Of a stretch of DNA of 64,000 bases, positions 1 through 9,547 are shown in pieces. How positions within the stretch are numbered: the first letter of the stretch is position 1; each line of letters starts with the position of its first letter. The notes below the pieces were generated by a model, which had not been told where the DNA came from, searched no databases, and saw only the letters and a list, made by a program, of their open reading frames with translations. This DNA is from Sphingobacterium arenae (GTDB lineage: Bacteria; Bacteroidota; Bacteroidia; Sphingobacteriales; Sphingobacteriaceae). Location of the stretch: the NCBI RefSeq assembly GCF_014692505.1, contig NZ_JACNYK010000001.1, forward strand, positions 629,922-693,921, written 5' to 3'. The position numbers and the translations under genes are program-made.

Positions 1-739
1 GGCTTGGTCTTATGTAGATTGGAAGAAGACCATCGAGCAGAAACCCGATACGGCTGTCCCAGAAGGCGTACATTACGATTTATGGTTGGGTCCGGCAACA
101 AAACGTCCCTTCAATCCCAATAGATTTCACTTCGAATTCCGTTGGTTTTGGGATTATGCAGGCGGACTTATGACTGATTGGGGCGTACATATGTTGGATT
201 ACGCCTTATTGGGAATGAAAGTATCCGATCCTGTTTCGGTGATGGCATCGGGCGGTAAATATGCGGATCCAAACGGCGCTTCTGAAACACCCGACACGAT
301 GCGTGTTGTGTATGCGTTTGAGGATTTTAGTATAGAATGGGAACATGCCATTGGAATCGGCCTTGGCCCATACGGTAGGAATCATGGGGTGGCATTTATA
401 GGGAATAACGGTACGCTGGTGTTGAATAGAAATGGATGGGAGGTCATCCCCGAGAAAGGGAGGATGGAGGCTGTTGCACTGCAAAAACCGAAAGATAATG
501 GTCTGGATATGCACATGCAAAACTTTGTTCAGGCCATAACGAAAAAAGATCGTACCCTGGTCAATGCGCCTATTCAGGTCGGGGCTCATATAGCTGTTTT
601 TTGCCAGATGGGCAATATCGCTTACCGGACAGGTGAAAAATTATATTGGGATCGCACGAAACGTAAATTTACAGATAGAAAAGCCAATAACTATCTCTTG
701 GCCAAATATCATAACGGTTATAAATTGCCTAAGGCGTGA
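1..739 (+). CDS. Gfo/Idh/MocA family oxidoreductase, 5' end cut by window edge
   Basis: This is the C-terminal part of an NAD(P)-dependent oxidoreductase of the Gfo/Idh/MocA family; the reading frame is open from base 2 to a TGA at 737-739. The N-terminal Rossmann fold lies outside the window. The visible part has the family's C-terminal alpha/beta domain, with the hallmark stretch GGLMTDWGVHMLDYALLG (the GDWGxHxxD region that holds the substrate-binding Asp and His). A DUF1080 gene follows after 52 bp and a second Gfo/Idh/MocA gene after that, so the three are probably one operon. In known 3-keto-glycoside clusters such oxidoreductases oxidise or reduce sugars at C3. Whether it is exported cannot be judged without the N-terminus. 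The family call is firm; the substrate is unknown. Confidence 0.85.
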   Translation, partial: AWSYVDWKKTIEQKPDTAVPEGVHYDLWLGPATKRPFNPNRFHFEFRWFWDYAGGLMTDWGVHMLDYALLGMKVSDPVSVMASGGKYADPNGASETPDTMRVVYAFEDFSIEWEHAIGIGLGPYGRNHGVAFIGNNGTLVLNRNGWEVIPEKGRMEAVALQKPKDNGLDMHMQNFVQAITKKDRTLVNAPIQVGAHIAVFCQMGNIAYRTGEKLYWDRTKRKFTDRKANNYLLAKYHNGYKLPKA

Positions 740-791
740 TGCGCTTTTCCTATCTATTATCTAAATACGAATATATAAATACACTAAAAAA

Positions 792-2171
792 ATGAACGCA
801 ATATCTAAATTTTTGGTCGCAGCGACTATCAGCTTTGTGGCTTGTCAATCTCCGACTGAAGCACAAAACGGAGGTAAATGGACGGATCTGTTTGACGGTA
901 AGACGCTGGAAGGGTGGAAATCGGTAGGCGGAGATGCACCCTATACGGTTGAAGACGGTGTAATCGTGGGAACTATGACCAAAGGAACACCAAATTCATT
1001 CCTGATTACGGAAAAAGAATATGGAGATTTTATCCTGGAAGTGGATATTAAATTGGAGGGAACCGAAACCAACTCAGGTATACAGACGCGTAGCCATATC
1101 GACCCCGAAGGGAATAACGGTAAAGGCCGGGTATATGGTAGACAGGTAGAGGTAGATCCGACGGCAAGAGCGTGGGCAGGGGGTATTTACGACGAAGCAC
1201 GCCGCATGTGGCTCTACCCTTTGGATCTCAATGAAAAGGCGAAGACCGCTTACAAGGTCAACGAATATAATCACTACCGTATCGAAGCCATTGGCGACGA
1301 ACTGCGTGTTTGGGTAAACGATACGCCGACCGCATATGTTATTGATACGCTGGACAAATCCGGGTTTATCGGTTTGCAGGTACATAGCATTAAAGACCAT
1401 CTGGACGGACAAAAAGTATACTTCAAAAATATCCGCATACAAACTGAAAATTTAGAGCCGACGGCTTTTCCAGAAGATGTGTTTGTCGTAAATCTTAAAC
1501 CTAATGATTTGAGTGATGCGGAGAAAAAATCCGGTGTGGAGTTACTGTTTGATGGCAATACGGCCGACCAATGGCGTAGTGTGCGCGGTGACGCATTCCC
1601 GGAGAAAGGATGGAAAGTAGGAAATGGCGAAATTACCGTATTGAAATCTGATGGTGGCGAATCGACGAATGGGGGAGACATTATCACACGGGATCAGTAT
1701 GCGGTTTTTGATCTTTCTTTCGAGTTCAAACTGACACCAGGTGCAAATAGCGGTGTAAAGTATTTTGTGACGCTAAAAGAAAAAACCAAAGGGTCTGCAA
1801 TCGGGTTGGAATACCAGATTTTGGACGACAAACTGCACCCAGATGCGAAGATGGGCCGTGATGGCAACCGTACACTTGCTTCGTTATATGACTTGATCAC
1901 ATCAAACAAGGATGGCCGTGCCCGCAGACCTATAGGACAATGGAACCGTGGAAGAGTACGCGTCTCGGAAGATGGTACGGTAACGCACTATCTCAATGGC
2001 ACTAAAATGGTCGAATATAAGCGCGGATCGCAAGAATATCTTGATCTGGTAGCGAAGAGCAAATACAAAGATTGGGACAATTTCGGTGGAGCTCCTCAAG
2101 GACATATCCTTTTGCAGGATCATGGGGATAATGTCTCTTTTAGAAATATCAAGGTTAAAAAAACGAAGTAA
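792..2171 (+). CDS. Two-domain DUF1080 protein, 3-keto-disaccharide hydrolase family
   Basis: A 459-residue exported protein. The N-terminus is a short hydrophobic helix ending in FVAC-Q, so it is probably a lipoprotein anchored at Cys18. Two DUF1080 (concanavalin-like beta-sandwich) domains follow in tandem, at about residues 28-217 and 249-457. Each opens with the family motif of the LFDGxTxxxW type (LFDGKTLEGW, LFDGNTADQW). Many family members have a single domain, so this is a duplicated form. The family is known for cleaving 3-keto-disaccharides and 3-keto-glycosides after C3 oxidation. Here it sits between two Gfo/Idh/MocA genes, 21 bp before the second, which fits that pathway. The substrate is not readable from sequence, and one of the two domains may only bind carbohydrate. 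Confidence 0.88.
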   Translation: MNAISKFLVAATISFVACQSPTEAQNGGKWTDLFDGKTLEGWKSVGGDAPYTVEDGVIVGTMTKGTPNSFLITEKEYGDFILEVDIKLEGTETNSGIQTRSHIDPEGNNGKGRVYGRQVEVDPTARAWAGGIYDEARRMWLYPLDLNEKAKTAYKVNEYNHYRIEAIGDELRVWVNDTPTAYVIDTLDKSGFIGLQVHSIKDHLDGQKVYFKNIRIQTENLEPTAFPEDVFVVNLKPNDLSDAEKKSGVELLFDGNTADQWRSVRGDAFPEKGWKVGNGEITVLKSDGGESTNGGDIITRDQYAVFDLSFEFKLTPGANSGVKYFVTLKEKTKGSAIGLEYQILDDKLHPDAKMGRDGNRTLASLYDLITSNKDGRARRPIGQWNRGRVRVSEDGTVTHYLNGTKMVEYKRGSQEYLDLVAKSKYKDWDNFGGAPQGHILLQDHGDNVSFRNIKVKKTK

Positions 2172-2192
2172 TCACCTATAAAAAGATAAGAT

Positions 2193-3608
2193 ATGAACCA
2201 TTACCTTTCACGTCGTAGTTTTATCAGCCGTGCTGCTATGGTAGGCGGTGGCGTGATACTATCCAATAGTCTGTTAGGAAAAATTCCGTTTGCTCCGGCC
2301 AATGAACGCGTGAACTTAGCGTGTATTGGAGTAGGAAACCGGGCGGGTGAAATCATCCGTGATTTGTATAAAACAGGACTTTGTAATATTGTTGCACTGT
2401 GCGATGTCGATATGAATGCGCCGCATACGCAGCAGATTTTGAAGATGTTTCCGGATGTTCCCCGATTCCAAGACTTCAGACAGATGTTTGACAAAATGGG
2501 CAATCAGATCGATGCCGTATCGATCGGTACGCCCGATTTTGCGCACTTTGCGATAACGATGACCGCTTTGGAGTTAGGCAAGCACGTATATGTGGAGAAG
2601 CCAATGGCACAGACTTTCTGGGAAGTGGAACTGATGATGCAAAAAGCGAAAAAGCACAGCAATGTCGTCACGCAGATGGGAAATCAAGGGCATTCAGAAG
2701 CAAATTATTTCCAGTTTAAAGCTTGGAAAGATGCTGGTATTATTAAAGATGTAACCCGTATTGATGCGCACATGAATAGCCGGCGTCGGTGGCACGATTG
2801 GGATCCGAATATGAAAAACTTTCCGCCGGCAGAGAAAATTCCATCTACATTGGATTGGGAATTGTGGCAGATGCAGACACTAGGGCATAACTATAATAAG
2901 GATTTTATCAACGGACAATGGCGTTGTTGGTATGATTTCGGTATGGGAGCCCTAGGCGACTGGGGTGCGCATATTCTCGATACAGCACATGAATTTTTAG
3001 AGCTGGGCTTACCAACGCAAGTGGAAGCAACTTATCTGGAGGGGCACAATGCGTTCTTTTTCCCCATGTCTTCTACGATTAAATTTCATTTTCCAAAACG
3101 GAAAAGGATGCCTGCAGTAGACATCACCTGGTATGATGGTTTGGATAATCTACCTGAGATTCCGGAAGGTTATGGCGTTTCGGGCCTAGACCCGAACATC
3201 CCACCACCGAGTACGGGGAAAATTGAACCAGTGAAACTTAATCCAGGGAAGATTATTTATAGTAAAGACTTAACGTTTAAGGGAGGCTCGCACGCAAGTA
3301 CACTGCAGATTATTCCGGAATCAAAAGCGCAAGATATGGCGAATAAACTTCCAGAAGTTCCGCAGTCTCCTTCGAACCATTTTGCAAACTTCTTGAAAGC
3401 TTGTAAAGGCGAAGAGAAGACGAGGTCTCCTTTCGAGATCGCTGGTCCGTTAAGTCAGGTGTTCTGTCTGGGCGTCATTAGTCAACGATTGAATGGTAAA
3501 ATAGAATTTGACCCCGTGAAGAAAGAAATTACCAACGACAAATTTGCAAATGCATTGTTGGTAGGTCCGCCACCAGCGAAAGGTTGGGAGCAATACTATA
3601 AAGTATAA
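2193..3608 (+). CDS. Tat-exported Gfo/Idh/MocA family oxidoreductase
   Basis: A 471-residue oxidoreductase. It starts with a twin-arginine signal (SRRSFISR at residues 6-13, then a hydrophobic GGGVILSN stretch), so it should be folded with its cofactor in the cytoplasm and exported to the periplasm. The nucleotide-binding motif GVGNRAGE lies near residues 47-54, and the catalytic-region EKP motif (VYVEKPMAQ) near 132-140. GDWGAHILD marks the C-terminal domain. It is the last gene of the Gfo-DUF1080-Gfo group and is followed directly by a strong terminator. Likely role: NAD(P)-linked oxidation of a sugar or reduction of a keto-sugar released by the DUF1080 protein. GH109-like glycosidases share this fold, so a hydrolytic role through transient oxidation cannot be excluded. 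Confidence 0.9.
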   Translation: MNHYLSRRSFISRAAMVGGGVILSNSLLGKIPFAPANERVNLACIGVGNRAGEIIRDLYKTGLCNIVALCDVDMNAPHTQQILKMFPDVPRFQDFRQMFDKMGNQIDAVSIGTPDFAHFAITMTALELGKHVYVEKPMAQTFWEVELMMQKAKKHSNVVTQMGNQGHSEANYFQFKAWKDAGIIKDVTRIDAHMNSRRRWHDWDPNMKNFPPAEKIPSTLDWELWQMQTLGHNYNKDFINGQWRCWYDFGMGALGDWGAHILDTAHEFLELGLPTQVEATYLEGHNAFFFPMSSTIKFHFPKRKRMPAVDITWYDGLDNLPEIPEGYGVSGLDPNIPPPSTGKIEPVKLNPGKIIYSKDLTFKGGSHASTLQIIPESKAQDMANKLPEVPQSPSNHFANFLKACKGEEKTRSPFEIAGPLSQVFCLGVISQRLNGKIEFDPVKKEITNDKFANALLVGPPPAKGWEQYYKV

Positions 3609-3614
3609 GGAAAC

Positions 3615-3644
3615 AAAAAGGAACTGGTTTTCAGTTCCTTTTTT
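3615..3644 (+). terminator. Rho-independent terminator after the Gfo-DUF1080-Gfo operon
   Basis: The arms AAAAAGGAACTG and CAGTTCCTTTTTT pair around a 5-nt loop. The stem begins 6 nt after the stop codon of the Tat-exported oxidoreductase and ends in a T-run. It separates the keto-sugar operon from the sulfatase gene. Confidence 0.85.
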
Positions 3645-3688
3645 ATTACGCTCAGACGCATCATATTGCTAATCAAAGCTTAGAACAT

Positions 3689-5137
3689 ATGAAGAATTTA
3701 GTGCTATTTTTTATGGCGATAAGTTTCATCATCCCGACTGTACAGGCGCAGCAATCAACCAAACCCAATTTTATCTTTTTTATTACGGATGATATCGGAT
3801 GGGCGGATTTAAGTTGCTATGGCAGCCCGAATGTAAAAACGCCACATATCGACAGTCTGGCAGCAAACGGACTTAAATTCGAAAACGCTTACCTGACAAC
3901 CAGCAGCTGTAGCCCAAGTCGTTCGAGTATTATTACCGGGCGTTATCCACACAATACGGGAGCACCGGAGCTGCATGATCCGCTGCCCAAGGGACAGGTG
4001 ATGTTTCCGCAACTATTGAAAGAAGCGGGTTACTATACGGTGCTATCGGGCAAGAACCATATGGGGCCGCAGACAAAACATGCGTTCGATATGATTTCAC
4101 CGGGCAAAGGTCCAGGGGGAGAAGAAGATTGGAACGAGATTATAAGAAACCGACCCAAAGACCAACCCTTTTTCTTTTGGTTTGCTTCACACGATGCACA
4201 TCGCGACTGGCAGATTAATGATAAAGGAACACAGTATAACCCGGATGAACTTGTCGTACCCCCGATGTTATATGACGGCCCGCAGACGCGTAAGGATCTG
4301 GCGGCGTATTATCATGAGGTATCGCGTGCAGACTATTATATGGGAGAGATTGTGAAGGAATTGAAGAAGCAGGGAGCCTTGGAGAATACGTATATTATCT
4401 TTATGAGTGATAATGGTCGGCCTTTTCCGAGAAACAAAGGAAGACTATACGATAGTGGGATCAAGACGCCTTTTATTGTTTATGGTCCTGATATAGTTCA
4501 AGGCACTACAAAAGCCTTGATAAGTTCAGTTGATATCGCACCAACAATTTTACACTTAACAGGTCATAAAATCGATGATCGAATGCAGGGACGGAGCTTC
4601 CATCCCATTTTAGCGGACAAGGAAGGGGCTGACCACCGTGACTTTGTTTTTGCCGAGCATAACTGGCATGTTTTTCAAGCCCATGAACGCATGGTTCGAT
4701 ACAATGATTGGGTATATATCCGAAATGCTTTTCCCGAGCGTCAAAATCTGCTAGGTGAGTCCACTCGTCAATTTCCTGCGGGGGAGGAATTGTGGGAAGC
4801 CCATGATAAGGGATTGACAACGCCTGAACAAGAAGATGTCTTTCTCGTGCCTCGGGAGGAGGAAGAATTATACGACCTAAGCGCTGATCCTCATCAATTT
4901 AAAAATCTGGTATCCGATAAAAAACACGGCGATACCCTTAATTACTTACGAAAGGTGATGGATCGATGGATCGAAGAAACTGGCGATTCGGTTCCGCAAC
5001 ACCCAACACCCGATCGAGACAATGTACATGGCAAGCGTTTACCCGGAACTTGGAAAAAAGGTGAAAAGGCCGGAGCAAGTAAGCAGGCTGAACGTATTCA
5101 ATTAAAGGGACCGTTAAAAATTCAGGATCTGAGGTAA
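3689..5137 (+). CDS. Secreted type I sulfatase (SGSH-like)
   Basis: A 482-residue sulfatase of the alkaline-phosphatase superfamily, with a signal peptide ending at VQA-QQ (about residue 20). Metal-binding Asp34-Asp35 are in the ITDDIGWAD motif. The formylglycine signature CSPSR is at residues 74-78, with Cys74 as the residue to be converted. GKNHMGP and the late metal motif MSDNGRPFP are also present. The spacing SSCSPSR...GKxHxGP...SDNGxPFP resembles heparan N-sulfatase (SGSH)-like members of family S1, so an N-sulfated or other sulfated sugar is a reasonable guess. It lies alone between a terminator and the ECF sigma gene. No formylglycine-generating enzyme or anSME is in the window, so the maturase must be encoded elsewhere. 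Confidence 0.93.
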   Translation: MKNLVLFFMAISFIIPTVQAQQSTKPNFIFFITDDIGWADLSCYGSPNVKTPHIDSLAANGLKFENAYLTTSSCSPSRSSIITGRYPHNTGAPELHDPLPKGQVMFPQLLKEAGYYTVLSGKNHMGPQTKHAFDMISPGKGPGGEEDWNEIIRNRPKDQPFFFWFASHDAHRDWQINDKGTQYNPDELVVPPMLYDGPQTRKDLAAYYHEVSRADYYMGEIVKELKKQGALENTYIIFMSDNGRPFPRNKGRLYDSGIKTPFIVYGPDIVQGTTKALISSVDIAPTILHLTGHKIDDRMQGRSFHPILADKEGADHRDFVFAEHNWHVFQAHERMVRYNDWVYIRNAFPERQNLLGESTRQFPAGEELWEAHDKGLTTPEQEDVFLVPREEEELYDLSADPHQFKNLVSDKKHGDTLNYLRKVMDRWIEETGDSVPQHPTPDRDNVHGKRLPGTWKKGEKAGASKQAERIQLKGPLKIQDLR

Positions 5138-5254
5138 AAATTAGATCTGCCAGAAAAACATCATAATTTTTGTATCTTCATGGCGCATAAATAGAGATCG
5201 CTATATTATAAATCAAAAGTCGCAAAAACATCTTGTTACAATTAAAGATGGGAT

Positions 5255-5857
5255 ATGAAACACCTAAAAAATCATACGGATGAAGCCTTGGTTGTCTTAT
5301 TGAATAAGGATGACCAAAAAGCTTTTTTGGAGATTTATGATAGGTATAAAAATGAACTGGCTACGCATCTGGTTCGACTACTTCGTTCCTACGAACTGGC
5401 CGAAGAGGTTTTGCAAGATGTGTTTATGATGCTATGGGAGAAGCGACATGACATGGATGCTTCAAAGTCCGTTCCGGCTTACCTATACCGGAGCGCAATA
5501 AATAAAACCAAGAATGTATTTCGTAAAATAGCGAACGACAATCGTTTGCGGGAAGAATTTCTGATGCACGTTAGCGTAGCGAATAGCAATAGCGTGGAGG
5601 AGTGGATAGAAAATAAGGAAATTCAACAATTATTGCAAACATTGTTAGACCGCTTACCGCCGCAACAAAAGAAGGTATATATGCTTTGTAAGCTTGATGG
5701 TTTAAGCTATAAAGAGGTGAGTGAACAGCTAAAAATATCGATAGCAACTGTTAATAGCCATATTAGAAATGCCAATATTTTCTTAAAAGGGGAGCTTAAA
5801 AATAAATCTGAACTTTCTAGCTTTTTATATATCGCGCTTATTCTTCTCCTTTTTTAA
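5255..5857 (+). CDS. FecI-type ECF RNA polymerase sigma factor
   Basis: A 200-residue sigma-70 family protein of the Bacteroidota PUL type. Region 2 spans about residues 22-90 (ELAEEVLQDVFMMLWEKR is typical of core binding and -10 recognition). Region 4 is at about 125-178, with a helix-turn-helix around LSYKEVSEQLKISIATVNSH. The protein ends in a hydrophobic tail (SFLYIALILLLF) that could touch the membrane. Its likely partner is the FecR protein encoded 6.3 kb downstream. Normally the two genes are adjacent; here a SusC-SusD-DUF3823 cassette lies between them. The sigma factor should turn on the STN-type susC genes when their ligand binds. Confidence 0.93.
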   Translation: MKHLKNHTDEALVVLLNKDDQKAFLEIYDRYKNELATHLVRLLRSYELAEEVLQDVFMMLWEKRHDMDASKSVPAYLYRSAINKTKNVFRKIANDNRLREEFLMHVSVANSNSVEEWIENKEIQQLLQTLLDRLPPQQKKVYMLCKLDGLSYKEVSEQLKISIATVNSHIRNANIFLKGELKNKSELSSFLYIALILLLF

Positions 5858-6000
5858 TTTTTTTTTACTGATTATCAGTGTATTGTAAAATATATCCTAT
5901 TCTTCTTGCTTGCTTTTTGCATTTCAGGTGTAATGTATAAAGTTAACCGAAATGTTATAATGCGATAAAGAGCCAGTATGATATGATTTGATAGCGGCGA

Positions 6001-6113
6001 ATGAACAAACAACCGAAAGTGCGACCAACACTTCCGGCGTATCTGCTAGGCAGAAAATGTTCAGTACAACTTGTAAATCTATAGTTATTCAATTAAACCA
6101 AACATTGTTGTAA
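6001..6113 (+). promoter_or_regulatory. Structured leader of susC1, duplicated before susC2
   Basis: This stretch directly before the susC1 start is nearly copied before susC2 (13373-13487). It holds two hairpins. The first pairs CCGAAAGTG (6013-6021) with CACTTCCGG (6029-6037) with one mismatch. The second pairs TCTGC (6042-6046) with GCAGA (6050-6054) perfectly around TAG. In the second copy the first hairpin also has nine positions with one mismatch, but at a different position, so the fold is kept while the bases drift. There is no T-run, so it is not a simple terminator. It probably acts in the 5' UTR. Confidence 0.6.
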
Positions 6114-6462
6114 ATGTACGAAAAAATTACTTTCACCTTGGACTGGGTGCTAAAAAGACAGGTGCTTATGCGCGTTCAGCTTACGCTTACCATTATTATT
6201 TTTTTCGTTATGCAAGTAGGCGCTAGTAGTGTGGCACAGCATAATATCACCCTCCGGCAGAACGGTATTTCCATTAAAAATGTTTTTAATGAAATTAAGA
6301 AACAAACAGATCTCACAGTCTTCTATTCGGCGAAACGGTTGAATGATTCCCGAAAAGTCAATATCAATGTTAAAAATGCTGCTATAGAAACTGTATTGCA
6401 TGAATGTTTGCAGGGGCTTCCGTTGACGTATGTTATTATGGATAAGACAATCGTTCTTAAAG
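6001..6462 (+). repeat. Direct repeat, copy 1: leader plus signal peptide and STN domain
   Basis: The leader and the first roughly 115 codons of susC1 are nearly identical to 13373-13837 (leader and first codons of susC2). Similarity at DNA level fades after the codons for VIMDKTIVLK. The copies lie in direct orientation about 7.4 kb apart, so homologous recombination between them is possible. Confidence 0.8.
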
Positions 6463-9400
6463 AACGAAACGAACAATCGGCTAAAGCTAAAAACACCCGA
6501 TTGCCTAAGCAGGATGAAATGTCTACCATTTTACATCAACATATTGTTCGCGGAACTGTCCGGGATGGAAGTGGGACGCCATTGGCAGGGGTTTCTGTAT
6601 CGGTAGTCGGTACCACTGTACGCACAGCGACCTCCAACGATGGCGGCTATCGCGTGGAAGCAAAACCCGATGCGAAGCTCGTATTTTATTCGGTAGGTTT
6701 TGAACAGCAAGAGGAAGACATTCAAGGAAGAAATGTGGTGGACGTCACTTTAATGCAGCAAGTCAGCGATTTGGACGAAGTGGTCGTGGTCGGATATGGA
6801 CAGCAGAAAAGAGCTTCTGTCACGGGGTCGGTTGCCTCGATACAATCTGAAGAACTAAATAAAGTGAAGACCCCTAACGTCACGAATATGCTTGCAGGAA
6901 GACTACCTGGAATAAGAGCAGTTCAACGTTCAGGCGCGCCCGGCGATGATGCCGCTTCCGTGGATATACGTGGTTACGGGAGTATGCTGGTTATTGTAGA
7001 CGGCGTACAGCGCGAGTTTGGTCAGATTAATGCCAATGACATCGAATCTATTTCGATTTTAAAGGATGCTGCAGCTGCGGTGTATGGATTTAAAGGAGCT
7101 AACGGTGTCCTCTTAGTCACGACCAAAAGTGGAACATCATCTAAAACGAAAATAGAATATAATGGTTTTGGTGGAGTCCAACAAGTTACCCGTTACCCAC
7201 GCATGATGGATGCATACGAGTACGCATCGCTCTATAATGAAGCTATTTTGAATTTGAATCCAAGTGCTACGCCTGCTTTTACAGAAGAACAATTGGCAAA
7301 TTATCAAAATGGAGGGGGAACAGATTGGTGGAAGGAAATGGTTAGAGGAACAAGTGCGCAAATGTCGCATGATGTAAGCGTTTCTGGCGGAAACGATAAA
7401 GTGAAGTATTTTAACTCATTTGGTTACATAGACCAAGGAGGTATTTTGCGGTCTGGCGATTGGAAATTTAACCGTTATAACCTGCGTTCCAATATCAACA
7501 TGATAGTTACGGAGGGACTCACGGTGGATGTCAAATTAGGAGGGATTTTTCAGGATCGAAACAAACCGTATTTCGCGGATGATATATTCAGGTCAGCACA
7601 AATGGCTGTCCCGACATTTGATGTTTTTGCGAACAATAACCCCGCATACTGGCAGGCTGTCGGGGATAGAGCCAATCCCGTTCATACATCCTATATAGAC
7701 GATACAGGGTACGAACGACGGTTAAGAAGACAATTTGTTAGTTCGGCAACATTAAACTGGCAGCTTCCATGGGTAGACGGCTTGAGTGCTAAAGCAATGT
7801 TGGCATACGATTTCAACAATAGCGAATGGAAAACCTGGATTAAGGAGCTCTCTGAATATACCTACGACGCAGCTTCAGATACTTATAATGAAAAGATTTT
7901 AAGAAGTTTAGGTGGGTTGGAATCAAAAATGGAGAACTATTATAAACCCACCCAGCAGTATTCGTTAAACTACAACCGTACATTTGGTGGTAATCACGAT
8001 GTGAGCGGGTTGGTATTGTGGGAGATGTATCATGACCGTGTTACGTCTATCTTCGGCGGGCGGCAGTATACGATTGGTTTAATTGACGATATCGACTATG
8101 GCGATAAGATCAACCAAAAGACAGAGGGTATTTCCAGAGAAACCGCTCATGCAGGTTTGGTAGGACGATTTAATTATGCTTATGCGGGCAAATACCTTGC
8201 GGAATTGAGTTTTCGGTATGATGGCTCTTATAAGTTTCGTGCTGATAATCGTTGGGGTTTTTTCCCGGGCGTATCGCTTGGGTGGAGAATTTCGGAAGAA
8301 AACTTCTTTAAGCAGCATCTTTCAGACTTCGATAATTTGAAGATTAGAGGATCTTATGCCAAAGTGGGCGACGAAGGAGATTTCGCTGCATATCAATATC
8401 TTGACGGTTATCAATATAGTGGAGGGTATGTTTATGGAGATCAAGGTATCACGTTGGGGTTAGCCTCTAGAGGCATGGCCAATCCTTGGTTGAGTTGGTA
8501 CGAATCCAAAATCATGAATTTTGGGTTCGAGGCTTCGTACAAGAATGGTCTGATCACAGCGGAGTTTGATTGGTTTAGAAGAAATCGTTCCGGGCTTCCG
8601 GCAACGAGACAAGGGTCTTTACCGACAACGTTTGGTCAACCCATGCCGCAGGAGAATTTAAATTCGGATATCCATACGGGGTTCGAATTAAGTATCGGTC
8701 ACCGGGGGGCAGCAGGAGAATTTAAATATAATATATCTGCGAATTTTTCCACGACACGGATTAAAAATGATTATGTGGAAAGAGCGATGCCGATTAATCT
8801 TTATGATAACTGGAGAAACAATACTAACAGTCGTTTTAAAGACATCCGATGGGGTAGAAAGGTCATCGGACAATTTTCCTCGTACGAGGATATCTTAAAT
8901 TCACCGATACAGGATAACAATGGAAATAAATCGTTGTTACCTGGTGATTTGAAATTTGAAGATGTCAATAACGACGGTATCATTGATGATAACGATGTGC
9001 AGCCTATAGGGCATGGATCTACGCCGCGTATGTATTACGGATTAAACATCGGTGCACAATATAAGGGGTTTGATATGACCGTTTTCCTCCAAGGGGCAGC
9101 AGGACACGATGTATACCTCAACGGCGATGTCTTGGATCCATTTATCCAGCAAGGATTGGGCAACGGGTTTTCGTTTATGACCGATCGCTGGCACCGGGCA
9201 GACCCCACGGACCCAAACAGTGAATGGATACCAGGAAAGATGCCCCCGGCTCGTGTGAGCGGTTTCGGTAACAATAGATCAGGCAATACATATACATTAC
9301 ATAAAGCCGATTATTTACGTTTAAAAACCGTAGAGGTTGGTTATACCTTACCAGACACATGGCTGGCGGAAAAAGGAATTGATCGTATCCGAGTTTACAT

Positions 9401-9536
9401 CAACTTAAACAACTTCCTGACCTTTACCAGCAAAGATGGTCTGATGCAGTATATAGACCCAGAAGCCGATAGTAGCACACTGCGGTATTATCCGCAAATG
9501 AAAACGATGAATTTTGGTGTCAATGTAAGTTTTTAA
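6114..9536 (+). CDS. SusC/RagA TonB-dependent receptor with STN domain (susC1)
   Basis: A 1140-residue outer-membrane TonB-dependent transporter. After a cytoplasmic start and a hydrophobic segment (about residues 20-40, ending SSVAQ) comes an STN (secretin/TonB N-terminal) domain at about 51-116, used to signal to FecR. A carboxypeptidase-D-like regulatory domain follows at about 144-215, with the SusC hallmark DLDEVVVVGYG. The plug domain is at about 235-345 (ISILKDAAAAVYGFKGANGV), then the beta-barrel to the terminal Phe. It imports oligosaccharides with SusD1, whose ATG lies 11 bp beyond its stop. The first 115 residues are almost the same as those of SusC2, so both probably signal to the same FecR. 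The substrate is unknown. Confidence 0.96.
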   Translation: MYEKITFTLDWVLKRQVLMRVQLTLTIIIFFVMQVGASSVAQHNITLRQNGISIKNVFNEIKKQTDLTVFYSAKRLNDSRKVNINVKNAAIETVLHECLQGLPLTYVIMDKTIVLKERNEQSAKAKNTRLPKQDEMSTILHQHIVRGTVRDGSGTPLAGVSVSVVGTTVRTATSNDGGYRVEAKPDAKLVFYSVGFEQQEEDIQGRNVVDVTLMQQVSDLDEVVVVGYGQQKRASVTGSVASIQSEELNKVKTPNVTNMLAGRLPGIRAVQRSGAPGDDAASVDIRGYGSMLVIVDGVQREFGQINANDIESISILKDAAAAVYGFKGANGVLLVTTKSGTSSKTKIEYNGFGGVQQVTRYPRMMDAYEYASLYNEAILNLNPSATPAFTEEQLANYQNGGGTDWWKEMVRGTSAQMSHDVSVSGGNDKVKYFNSFGYIDQGGILRSGDWKFNRYNLRSNINMIVTEGLTVDVKLGGIFQDRNKPYFADDIFRSAQMAVPTFDVFANNNPAYWQAVGDRANPVHTSYIDDTGYERRLRRQFVSSATLNWQLPWVDGLSAKAMLAYDFNNSEWKTWIKELSEYTYDAASDTYNEKILRSLGGLESKMENYYKPTQQYSLNYNRTFGGNHDVSGLVLWEMYHDRVTSIFGGRQYTIGLIDDIDYGDKINQKTEGISRETAHAGLVGRFNYAYAGKYLAELSFRYDGSYKFRADNRWGFFPGVSLGWRISEENFFKQHLSDFDNLKIRGSYAKVGDEGDFAAYQYLDGYQYSGGYVYGDQGITLGLASRGMANPWLSWYESKIMNFGFEASYKNGLITAEFDWFRRNRSGLPATRQGSLPTTFGQPMPQENLNSDIHTGFELSIGHRGAAGEFKYNISANFSTTRIKNDYVERAMPINLYDNWRNNTNSRFKDIRWGRKVIGQFSSYEDILNSPIQDNNGNKSLLPGDLKFEDVNNDGIIDDNDVQPIGHGSTPRMYYGLNIGAQYKGFDMTVFLQGAAGHDVYLNGDVLDPFIQQGLGNGFSFMTDRWHRADPTDPNSEWIPGKMPPARVSGFGNNRSGNTYTLHKADYLRLKTVEVGYTLPDTWLAEKGIDRIRVYINLNNFLTFTSKDGLMQYIDPEADSSTLRYYPQMKTMNFGVNVSF

Positions 9537-9547
9537 GAGTGAATATT

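Noticed and set aside
2193..3608. Assignment of the Tat-exported Gfo/Idh/MocA protein to GH109 or the NAD-dependent sulfoquinovosidases
   Set aside because: The fold is shared, but I could not see a motif that separates these families from ordinary oxidoreductases; only the family-level call is kept.
6001..6084. 27-codon open frame in the susC1 leader as a leader peptide
   Set aside because: The duplicated leader before susC2 has an indel that ends the frame after 16 codons, while the hairpins are kept.
9539..9547. GTG at 9539 as start of susD1
   Set aside because: It adds three residues before a normal ATG-led signal peptide and brings no better initiation context.
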